A DNA stretch of 64,000 nt from contig NZ_JAGSYC010000022.1 of assembly GCF_025685545.1 (NCBI RefSeq), forward strand, positions 1-64,000, given 5' to 3'. The notes under the pieces are model-generated. The model did not search any database and was not told where the DNA came from. It saw nothing but the letters and a program-made list of their open reading frames with translations. Below are positions 1-6,671 of this stretch, one piece after another. Positions within the stretch are counted from its first letter, which is position 1. Each line of letters opens with the position of its first letter. The translations under genes and the position numbers were made by a program. This stretch comes from Granulicella paludicola (GTDB taxonomy: Bacteria; Acidobacteriota; Terriglobia; Terriglobales; Acidobacteriaceae).

Positions 1-106
1 CCGTCCATAGAGCCGTCCGCCTCATCCATACTGGCCGCCGTTCTCCATCGCGCGTCACCAGCAACGCCCAAACCCCTATGTTTATTGACGCCAGCGAGGT
101 ATAGCA

Positions 107-322
107 CTATGTCACTGCTTTCTGCCGGGCGATCTCCAGCACATTCCCAAAGCTGTAGTTGTGGAAACGGCTCATAGCCGTGAGGTAGTTAGTGAAGGCA
201 TCCGACTTTCCGGCATCCAACTGCTCAATCAAGAGCTTGATGTTGGCGGTGATGAGTTCCTGTTTGGTGATGGGCTTCTTGCTGTCGATGGCGGTGACGT
301 TGCTATTTGCGTTGCTGCTCAT
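107..322 (-). pseudogene. ArdC-like antirestriction protein, N-terminal fragment
   Basis: The 71-residue product ends in a segment typical of the ArdC N-terminal domain (SRFHNYSFGNVLEIARQ), after which a stop codon follows at once. Family members continue with a single-stranded-DNA-binding region and a metallopeptidase domain, which are missing here, so this is a truncated copy. The ATG at 322 is chosen because AAGGAGA lies just upstream on the minus strand. ArdC proteins protect incoming plasmid DNA from restriction and are common on conjugative elements. The remaining 106 bases to the window edge show no convincing continuation in any frame. Confidence 0.7.
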
Positions 323-477
323 GGCGTCTTCTCCTTGGTGTTTGGCTTTTGCACTTCCGCGTTGAAACGCGGCATGTACATGCCGAACGCCACCTGGCGA
401 AGGCGGGGGTAGCAAGCGTCAAGGGGAGCGGGTATCACCCACCCGCAGCAAAGCGGAGGGCGCGGCTTCATCGCGTG

Positions 478-496
478 ATTTTTGCGCAGCAAAAAT
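478..496. repeat. short AT-rich perfect palindrome
   Basis: Arms of ATTTTTGC and GCAAAAAT flank a three-base spacer. It lies between the ArdC fragment and the transposase. It could act as a terminator on either strand or be part of the insertion-sequence flank. Only the symmetry is seen; the function is a guess. Confidence 0.4.
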
Positions 497-547
497 TATG
501 GGGAAACCCCTTGACGCGCGCGTGGGGCAGGGCCCTGAGCGTACTTA

Positions 548-1868
548 GCACTTCCGTTACAAATCAGACCGGAGACATGGTTTACAGCGGAGCGCGACGG
601 TTACGAATCCTCAGCATTTGGGCACATACGACGATGTTGTATGCCCTGGAAAGAGCTTCGGATCATGGATCAACGCCTGCAGTTTTTGTCGAGTTATCAG
701 AAGGAAGAGATGTCGGTAGCGGACCTGTGCCGCGCCTATGGGATCTCGCGCCCCACAGCCTACCGCTGGATCAACCGTTACAACGAGGCAGGGCCGGAAG
801 GACTCGTGGATCGAAGCAGTCGGCCGCATAGTTGCTCGCACGCGACGCTCGAGCCCATTGAGAACACGATTCTTGTCCTTCGGGCGAAGCACCCTTCGTG
901 GGGCGCTCGTAAGTTGAAGGCAAGGCTGGAAATGCTACAGCCGGACGTGGTGTGGCCTGCGGCTAGTACTTTCGGCAACATCCTGAGCCGCGCGGGCCTG
1001 ACCAGTCCTCAAAAGAAGCGGAAGCGCACAACACCATGTTCAGAGCCGTTTTCTCTCGTCACCGGTCCGAATCAACTGTGGTGCATGGATTTCAAAGGGT
1101 ACTTCGCCACAGGCGACGGCAAGCGTTGCGATCCGTTCACCATCACTGACGCACACAGTCGTTATTTGATTCGTTGCCAGATCGTCTCGCGCATGGATTT
1201 GAGCCAAGTCCGGGCGATCTGCGAAGCAGCGATGCGGGAGTACGGGATGCCAGCGCGAATCAGAACAGACAACGGCGCACCGTTTGCGGGTACCGGGCTG
1301 CTAGGGCTGTCGAAGCTCTCGCTCGGATGGATGAAACTCGGAATCGTCCATGAGCGTATTCAAGCAGGTCGACCGCAACAAAACGGCCGCCACGAGCGGA
1401 TGCATCGCACGTTGAAAGAGGACACGACTAAACCACCCGCGGCATCCCTTCGAGCACAGCAGAGCCGCTTCGATAACTTCCGCTATGTGTTTAATCACGA
1501 GCGCCCGCATGAGGGCCTAAACAACCAGGTTCCCGCGAGTCTGTACGTCCCGAGCGCAATACGACTGCCGAGCAAGCTGCCGGAGTTCACGTACCCGAAG
1601 GGTCTGCAACTGCGACGAGTGAACAATAGCGGCGACATCAGCTGGCACAAGAAGAGAATCTTTATAAGCGAGGTATTTCGCTTCGAAGAGTTGGGAGTCG
1701 AGTTGATCACTCCAGGGTTCTATAGAGTCTTCTTTCGAGACATGGAGATAGGAGAACTGGATTCAGAAGAGCTTCGCTTCAGAGCTGCGCGAAGAGTGCT
1801 CTGAGCTGTCAGTGAGTGCATTGGCCTGTAGGCGACAACTGAGGCCCTTTGAGGGTGCACTTCTGACA
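548..1868 (+). mobile_element. IS481-family insertion sequence (ends uncertain)
   Basis: The element contains one complete IS481-type transposase. Left of the gene, at about 552-590, there are two imperfect copies of a motif that reads TGTAAACCATGTCTCCGGTC on the minus strand, a pattern I associate with ends of IS481 relatives; a similar array recurs at 13339-13384. The right end may be near 1868, where the sequence finishes CTTCTGACA, but I could not match clear terminal inverted repeats or a target duplication. Treat both boundaries as provisional. Confidence 0.45.
641..1804 (+). CDS. IS481-family transposase
   Basis: A 387-residue DDE transposase that catalyses cut-and-paste movement of its element. 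The start MPWKE is the characteristic opening of this family. An N-terminal helix-turn-helix region (about residues 20-60, SVADLCRAYGISRPTAYRWI) binds the ends. The rve integrase core follows, with the first catalytic Asp in LWCMDFKGYF (about 147), a second in RIRTDNGAPF, and a Glu in QNGRHERMHRTLK. Length and motifs are complete, so it may be active. It sits between fragments of ArdC and of AraC/ParB, consistent with insertion and rearrangement in this accessory zone. Confidence 0.93.
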   Translation: MPWKELRIMDQRLQFLSSYQKEEMSVADLCRAYGISRPTAYRWINRYNEAGPEGLVDRSSRPHSCSHATLEPIENTILVLRAKHPSWGARKLKARLEMLQPDVVWPAASTFGNILSRAGLTSPQKKRKRTTPCSEPFSLVTGPNQLWCMDFKGYFATGDGKRCDPFTITDAHSRYLIRCQIVSRMDLSQVRAICEAAMREYGMPARIRTDNGAPFAGTGLLGLSKLSLGWMKLGIVHERIQAGRPQQNGRHERMHRTLKEDTTKPPAASLRAQQSRFDNFRYVFNHERPHEGLNNQVPASLYVPSAIRLPSKLPEFTYPKGLQLRRVNNSGDISWHKKRIFISEVFRFEELGVELITPGFYRVFFRDMEIGELDSEELRFRAARRVL

Positions 1869-1884
1869 AGCCGACTTCTCCTGC

Positions 1885-2256
1885 TTATGCTGAAGACCGC
1901 AGGATTTGGACATCTCGTCCGGGCGGCTGGCCGAAGAAGCGCTTGTATTCCCGATTGAACTGGCTTGGACTTTCGTTCCCCACTTCAAATGCCGCACTCG
2001 CGACGTCCATCTTTTCTGTAAACATCTTCTGACGCGCAGCGTGCAGGCGTAGCTGCTTCTGAAACTGGAGCGGGCTCATGGCCGTGAGGCCTCGAAAGTG
2101 ATGATGGAGGGTCGATCGACCCATCCCAGTCATGGACGCGAGATCATGCACATTCAATGCTTTCGCAAAGTTGTCACGAAGCCAGGCGACTGCTTTGGCC
2201 GTCCTGTAATCCTGATCTGCGAGGGTGGCAACGGAACGCAGCCGAGCGCCCTGGGG
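1885..2256 (-). pseudogene. AraC-family regulator, C-terminal fragment
   Basis: Read on the minus strand, the frame stays open from about 2256 to the stop at 1885. It encodes the end of an AraC N-terminal domain (GARLRSVATLADQ) and both C-terminal helix-turn-helix units: AVAWLRDNF, then MTGMGRSTLHHHFRGLTAMS, then the second HTH ending FNREYKRFFGQPP. The first two thirds of a normal regulator of about 300 residues are missing. At about 2256 the sequence changes into a ParB fragment read on the other strand, so the gene is a recombination remnant. An internal TTG could start a short HTH-only protein, but there is no ribosome binding site. Confidence 0.75.
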
Positions 2257-2606
2257 TTCCCGCCAAGCAGGAAGCTTTGTGGGACTGGTGCTTCAAACAG
2301 AAAGATGCCGTGCTCCTAGATCTTTTGGCATTCTGCGTCTCGCGTTCCGTCGATGCGATCCAGCGCAACCATGAACGTCCTGAGAGCCAGCGCTTCGCGG
2401 AAGCCGAAAAACTGGCCAGCGCCATCGGCCTAAACATGAACGATTGGTTCAAGGCCACTGCCGAGAACTACTTCGGACGTGTCAGCAAGCCGCTGATTAT
2501 GGATGCGTTGAAGCAAGCCGCCATCGAGATCACGCCAGCGATGGAGAAGGCGAAAAAGAGCGAGCTTGCCACGATTGCCGAGCGCGAAGTTGGCAAGACG
2601 AAGTGA
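2256..2606 (+). pseudogene. ParB-like partition protein, C-terminal fragment
   Basis: The frame encodes only the C-terminal part of a plasmid-type ParB/Spo0J protein. Recognisable pieces are ALWDWCFKQKDAVLLDLLAF, then LNMNDWFKATAENYFGRVSK. The ParB/sulfiredoxin-fold nuclease-like domain and the central HTH are absent. The fragment begins exactly where the AraC remnant ends. Intact relatives occur on large plasmids and ICEs and help segregate them. No initiation site is evident, so it is probably not translated as a functional protein. Confidence 0.7.
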
Positions 2607-2766
2607 CTACCGGAACTGTCGCGGGGGCCAGCGCCATGAGTCCGATTGCCGAATCTCCAAACAAGGCAAGCCTCTTGCTGAAGAAGCGCGGCTATTGGTA
2701 TAGGCCCAACGCTCAGGGTTACACGAGTCATCTTTGGGACGCGGGCTGTTCACGAAGAAAGAAGCA

Positions 2767-2952
2767 ATGTCGCACAAGATTACTACTTACCGAGGACGGA
2801 ACCGGTACGAAAACAATGTCTATGCAGTTCCGCTGAAGAAAGTCATCGGTGGAATTGAGCGAGATTTACGTTGTGCTCTCGACGAGGCCAAGGCTCTTGA
2901 CGAAAAGTTGCTGATAGCGACAGGACATCCAATCAGAGACAATAAAGCATGA
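2767..2952 (+). CDS. small hypothetical protein
   Basis: The 61-residue product is rich in charged residues (for example GIERDLRCALDEAKALDEK) and has no membrane segment or known motif that I recognise. The ATG at 2767 is preferred over an upstream TTG at 2734. Its stop codon overlaps the ATG of the following DUF1643 gene (ATGA), suggesting translational coupling and a two-gene unit. The function is unknown. Confidence 0.5.
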   Translation: MSHKITTYRGRNRYENNVYAVPLKKVIGGIERDLRCALDEAKALDEKLLIATGHPIRDNKA

Positions 2953-3419
2953 GCGCGACCATCTCCAAGTGCGGTAAGTACCGCTACCGGCTTGAGCGAA
3001 CGATTGGACCCACCACGAAAACCTGCCTGTTCATCATGCTCAATCCCTCCACGGCCGACGCGACGCTCGACGACCTGACAATCAAGCGTTGCATGCGCTT
3101 TGCGAAAGACTGCGGATACGGCAGGATGATCGTCGGAAACCTGTTTGCTTTCCGCACCACGTACCCAACTGAACTCAAGGTTGCAGCTAAACCTGAAGGC
3201 CTCCACAACCTACGTCATCTGAAAGCTATGTGCGACGAAGCCGACATGGTGATTGCGGCATGGGGCGAGGACGGAAAACACTTCGGCCAGGACAAGAAGA
3301 TACTCGCGCAGCTCAAGGAGTGGGGTGTAGAGCTGCACGCATTGAAGCTGACCAAGGACGGCCATCCGCGCCATCCTAGCCGTCTAAGCGCAGCACTTAG
3401 GCCGCAACCTTGGGCATGA
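2949..3419 (+). CDS. DUF1643 domain-containing protein
   Basis: This 156-residue protein carries the hallmark DUF1643 pattern: CLFIMLNPSTAD near residue 30, then TIKRCMRFAKDCGYGRMIVG and NLFAFRTTYP. Family length is usually about 150-180 residues, so the gene is complete. The biochemical role of DUF1643 is not established; members occur on mobile elements and phages. It overlaps the preceding small gene by four bases. The assignment rests on motif recognition only. Confidence 0.8.
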   Translation: MSATISKCGKYRYRLERTIGPTTKTCLFIMLNPSTADATLDDLTIKRCMRFAKDCGYGRMIVGNLFAFRTTYPTELKVAAKPEGLHNLRHLKAMCDEADMVIAAWGEDGKHFGQDKKILAQLKEWGVELHALKLTKDGHPRHPSRLSAALRPQPWA

Positions 3420-3427
3420 AGACCGCG

Positions 3428-3826
3428 CTAGTCAGATGTAACGCCCAAGGTCTTTTCTATGCGCTTCAAGGATGCTTCATAAGCCGCATTCTCTTCAAAT
3501 GTCATATGCACATCCAGGCGATCGCCGTACTGCCTATACATCTGAACGAACTCGGAACCAAGACGCCGTCTTGCCGCATTAGGGGTTCCGCTTTTGCTAT
3601 AAAGCCGCTTGAGCGCAAGGCGCGCGAAAAGAATGAGTATAAAGAGATCCCCAATGTCGAATAATGTTGATAGAGGACGTGACGTGTGCGCCAATGACCA
3701 GTCGTCAAAGAACACGTGCCGCAGAACCTCTTGTGTGCTGACAATGGCGAAAATTATGGCGAGCTCGTGCAGCCGCCATGAGGGCTCAGAATCTTCATAT
3801 TCGATTCGGTTCGTGCGTTCTTTCAT
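3428..3826 (-). CDS. small membrane protein, unknown
   Basis: A 132-residue product with two predicted membrane stretches (about residues 20-40 and 56-74, the second FDIGDLFILILFARLALKRL), followed by a cytoplasmic-looking charged C-terminal half. No family is recognised. The start overlaps the stop of the upstream 143-residue gene by four bases on the same strand, so the two are almost certainly cotranscribed. Together with the gene at 4294-4887 they form a minus-strand trio of small membrane proteins. Confidence 0.6.
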   Translation of the reverse strand: MKERTNRIEYEDSEPSWRLHELAIIFAIVSTQEVLRHVFFDDWSLAHTSRPLSTLFDIGDLFILILFARLALKRLYSKSGTPNAARRRLGSEFVQMYRQYGDRLDVHMTFEENAAYEASLKRIEKTLGVTSD

Positions 3827-4254
3827 ACATCACTCCCGGAAAGAATGGCTTCTACTTGCTCAGTAAGCCGCAAAAAATCGGCGCCAGATCTGGGTTTAGG
3901 CGTAGTCATAATCAGAGCCGTTGCCCGTCGAATACGAGTTGTATCTTCAAGCTGCTTTTCGATAGTGTGCTGTTGCATCAGCATCAGGTTCTGAGGCTTT
4001 TTGAAGACGAGAATTGCGACCGTAACTGTGACGGCGACGATCACAACAGCCATCGAAAGGCAGAGCGTTATGACTGTCGCGTCGGAATGTTTGCCAACGA
4101 GTAGGGCTGTTCCAACGGTTCCTTCGTACACAGCGAGCGCGGCTCCGAAAAAGACCAGCGGATGGGTGAGCCGTGCCAGCCAAGAAATGTCCGAAGCCTT
4201 CTTCGCGGGTGCCTTTCCGTCGATCTGTTTGGTGTTCGGAGCCATACGGATCAT
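3823..4254 (-). CDS. small membrane protein, unknown
   Basis: A 143-residue product with two strong hydrophobic segments (HPLVFFGAALAVYEGTVGTA at about 31-50 and TLCLSMAVVIVAVTVTVAIL at about 64-83), followed by a charged helical tail of about 55 residues. That topology fits a short integral membrane protein with a cytoplasmic tail. An alternative start lies at the internal Met at 4245. It overlaps the next gene (3428-3826) by ATGA. No family assignment is possible by eye. Confidence 0.6.
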   Translation of the reverse strand: MIRMAPNTKQIDGKAPAKKASDISWLARLTHPLVFFGAALAVYEGTVGTALLVGKHSDATVITLCLSMAVVIVAVTVTVAILVFKKPQNLMLMQQHTIEKQLEDTTRIRRATALIMTTPKPRSGADFLRLTEQVEAILSGSDV

Positions 4255-4293
4255 TATGCAATAGCGCCATTGCTGGCGTGAACTAAAGACGGC

Positions 4294-4887
4294 TCACAAC
4301 GGCTCGATGGCTTGACCGACGAGCGCCAATACGGTGCCGATCACGTATAAGCTCAGATAAAACCAGAAAAAATGTGTAGCAGAATGGCCAGCATCTATCA
4401 GGCCGTTCACCTCGATGCCGCTCGCGTCCTCGACAACTTTGTTGTACTGGTCCATGAACGCATTAAAGCTTGGGAGATCGCTTACGTTACTCGCAATCGA
4501 CCGGAGCTTGCCGAGTGTTTCAGTGACGGACTTCTTGTCTTGAGGTGACGTGGCCATCATGCCGACGCGACCTTGGTAAAGCTGTTCCGCCGCGAGGTGC
4601 AGATAGTAGCCCGAATTCCCCCCTTGACCTTGGCTGGCGTAGTAGAGGTTTTCGTAACCGAGCGCCTTCATGTGCGTGCGGCTGCTCAGTTCGGCTGCCT
4701 GCGTGCGTTCCGTCTCCAGGGCGGATTCGTGGTTCTGATACATCTGGAAACCGAAGCCTAGCAGCACGAGAAGCGCACCCCAAAACTTTAGCCATTTAGC
4801 CTGTCTCTTGCGTGGCGGAACTAGCGGAGAGGGAGAGTGGCCTTGCGGCTGTTTGGCTGGATTCGTGTTCTTTTGCTTTCGTGTCAT
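4294..4887 (-). CDS. membrane protein, unknown
   Basis: The 197-residue product has a basic, proline-rich N terminus, a membrane segment at about residues 36-50 (FWGALLVLLGFGFQMY), a central polar domain of roughly 110 residues likely outside the membrane, and a second membrane segment near the C terminus (FFWFYLSLYVIGTVLALVGQ). It precedes the other two membrane genes on the minus strand after a gap of 39 bases. The shape suggests two helices bracketing a periplasmic or cytoplasmic domain. Function unknown. Confidence 0.65.
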   Translation of the reverse strand: MTRKQKNTNPAKQPQGHSPSPLVPPRKRQAKWLKFWGALLVLLGFGFQMYQNHESALETERTQAAELSSRTHMKALGYENLYYASQGQGGNSGYYLHLAAEQLYQGRVGMMATSPQDKKSVTETLGKLRSIASNVSDLPSFNAFMDQYNKVVEDASGIEVNGLIDAGHSATHFFWFYLSLYVIGTVLALVGQAIEPL

Positions 4888-5024
4888 TCCGCGCTCTATT
4901 CCTTGTCAAGAAGGAGTTCAAGAACAGGATAATCGTGTGGGATGATGACTTGCAGCCGTTTCGCCTAGATTGAAAGACACCTGAGCCAGACACACCGTAC
5001 AAGGGCATCGTTGATGCCCTTGGG

Positions 5025-5357
5025 ATGCTTGGTTGCGTTGATTGCGCTGATCGCATCGTCGCAACTTGCAATGAGCGAGTCCTTCCTCTCGGAGCGTGGC
5101 GCACCGCAAGCAGCGTCAGCAGAAAAGCTGGCGTACTAAAAGCTGTCAGGGATTACAACGATTTCGTCGAACACCCCAAAGGCCACGTTTACAACGCGCG
5201 ACCCAAGGAACGGAAGCTGGAGCTCTTCTATTTGTCCGCCCAAGCCGTGATCACTTCGCTCAAGGTTTACGAATTCGCTGATGACCGGAACGCGAACGGA
5301 GAGGTAAACGAGTGGAGACTTTGGTTAGATATTCGCCAGCAGCAACTGCATTGCTAA
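5025..5357 (+). CDS. possible small hypothetical protein
   Basis: An open frame of 110 codons whose second half looks protein-like (RPKERKLELFYLSAQAVITS). I see no clear ribosome binding site and the first third, rich in Cys and Arg, may not be coding. No family is recognised. It is followed by the inverted-repeat element at 5400-5556. It could be a remnant of a longer gene. Confidence 0.3.
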   Translation: MLGCVDCADRIVATCNERVLPLGAWRTASSVSRKAGVLKAVRDYNDFVEHPKGHVYNARPKERKLELFYLSAQAVITSLKVYEFADDRNANGEVNEWRLWLDIRQQQLHC

Positions 5358-5399
5358 CCAATAGTGATGAGGCGGCATTGGGATGCACAAAGGTGACTG

Positions 5400-5556
5400 C
5401 GCCCTCTGTGAAGCGCCATCTTCTTTACGCTTGGGTTTAGGTGTCCATCCGGCCTCCAAAACCAAAAACACGCAGAAGATCATTTCGCGAAAGCGAAGAT
5501 GATCTTGCGTCTTTTTTCCTAAAGGGCTCGCTAAAGATGGCGCATCACAGAGGGCA
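5400..5556. repeat. nested inverted-repeat element of about 157 bp
   Basis: The outer arms pair in two blocks: GCCCTCTGTGA at 5400 with TCACAGAGGGC at the right end, and GCGCCATCTT with AAGATGGCGC just inside, separated by a small bulge. The inner part contains a second hairpin (5471-5509) followed by a T tract. No target-site duplication is obvious. It could be a MITE-like non-autonomous element or a long structured RNA. Only the base complementarity is directly seen. Confidence 0.6.
5471..5518 (+). terminator. hairpin with T tract inside the inverted-repeat element
   Basis: AAGATCAT then TCGC pairs with GCGA then ATGATCTT around a GAAA loop, and the right arm is followed by CTTTTTTCC. This is the shape of a Rho-independent terminator on the plus strand. 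It would end transcription entering from the left. Confidence 0.6.
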
Positions 5557-5601
5557 AAACTTCGCTAGGGCTCTCGCTCATTGAACAGCGGAGAACGTCC
5601 A

Positions 5602-5793
5602 ATGCCAGCCGAAAAGCAAACCTTCTACTGCCCCCAAGGTCACAACGTCATCGACGCGACCGAGCCGCCAGAATGTGCATCGTGCGGCAGCTATATGACG
5701 CTCGACGACACGGGTTTCTACCAAGTCGTCCAGCGCAACGAGGACGAGGGGATAGCCGAAGCCGAGCACGCCATCACCAAGCCGAAGGCCTGA
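5602..5793 (+). CDS. small Cys-containing protein, zinc-ribbon-like
   Basis: The 63-residue product contains FYCPQGHNVIDATEPPECAS followed by CGS, giving one CPxGH and one CxxC, which could bind a zinc ion in a small ribbon. The start at 5602 is chosen over an upstream TTG because GGAG lies at a good distance before it. The next gene begins three bases after its stop, so the two are likely cotranscribed. I recognise no named family. Confidence 0.55.
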   Translation: MPAEKQTFYCPQGHNVIDATEPPECASCGSYMTLDDTGFYQVVQRNEDEGIAEAEHAITKPKA

Positions 5794-5796
5794 ACG

Positions 5797-6102
5797 ATGG
5801 CCTACGATCTTTACGGAAAAGCTCCCACATCCCCCGAAGGCGAACAGTTCCGCCGGGCTGTAGGCAGATGGTCGCCACTTGTTGAAGTCTGCTACGAAAT
5901 GGCCCCGTGGCAGACGAGACGCTGCCGGGACAGGTACGACCAAGAAGGCACCAGAGGCCTGAGCAAAAAGAACGCCATCAAGCTTGCCCTGCGTCTCAAA
6001 TACCAGTTGCTCATGGGGCGCGTTAGGCCGTTCATGGACAGGTTTTCAGGAGAGGCGAGCGGCTACCGTACCGATGAGTGCGTGCATCCCCATCCCGCCT
6101 GA
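5797..6102 (+). CDS. hypothetical protein
   Basis: A 101-residue basic protein, rich in Arg and Lys, with no hydrophobic segment (sample: KKNAIKLALRLKYQLLMGRV). It follows the small Cys protein by three bases and probably shares its transcript. No motif is recognised and the C terminus (CVHPHPA) looks atypical. It may be a small DNA- or RNA-associated protein, but that is only suggested by charge. Confidence 0.45.
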   Translation: MAYDLYGKAPTSPEGEQFRRAVGRWSPLVEVCYEMAPWQTRRCRDRYDQEGTRGLSKKNAIKLALRLKYQLLMGRVRPFMDRFSGEASGYRTDECVHPHPA

Positions 6103-6133
6103 AATCTGTTTCGGGTGTAAAGAACAAATATGT

Positions 6134-6561
6134 TCACGCGCGCGAAAGCTCAATTTTCTGTAAAGGCCGACTATTCTGTAGTCCCGTCATAATAGTCATT
6201 AGGGCATTGCGGTAGTCGTTATGCAGCTTTGTCCGGCTATGGCCGAAACGCTGTTCAATGCGCTTCCAGCGAACGCGATTGGCGCGCAGCCAAACGAGCT
6301 TCCGCTCGTAATCAGGATGGGGCGCAAGATGGTGAGCCAGAGAAGCGCCTCATCCATTTCCGTGATGTGGCGGGCCGAAGGAGGCCCCATGCGCACGGTT
6401 GCGTCATTGTAGCCGTAGGATTCGTGGAATTCGTTGATGGTCGCCGGCCAGTTGCTCTTGAAACCCTGAACGGTCACCTTTGGCAAGCGGCGCAGAGTAT
6501 ACGCGGCTTCCTCAAGACGATCCGCAATGGAGACCATGGTGAGCTTGTCGCTTGGCTTCAT
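6134..6561 (-). pseudogene. DUF6362 gene with a one-base frameshift
   Basis: The N-terminal 80 residues match DUF6362 style (SIADRLEEAAYTLRRLPKVT, MGPPSARHITEMDEALLWL). After LTILRP, at about 6318-6332, the expected continuation switches frame and reads DYERKLVWLRANRVRWKRIE, then QRFGHSRTKLHNDYRNAL, to a TGA at 6134. Adding one C to a CCCC run restores the whole protein of about 142 residues. DUF6362 genes sit in phage and ICE cassettes beside VRR-NUC and methylase genes, as is roughly the case here. The shift is either gene decay or a base-calling error. Confidence 0.75.
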
Positions 6562-6671
6562 CGCAACTCGCAGGAAGGGTTTACAGCTTTTACTACCGTT
6601 TTTTGGTCTTTACAAGCGCATTATGCGCCGCGGGCGCGTTGTGTCCTGTGCTCCTGTATGCTGCTGCCACG

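Noticed and set aside
5400-5556. Retron ncRNA or integron attC site
   Set aside because: No reverse transcriptase or integron integrase lies nearby and the core attC sequences are absent.
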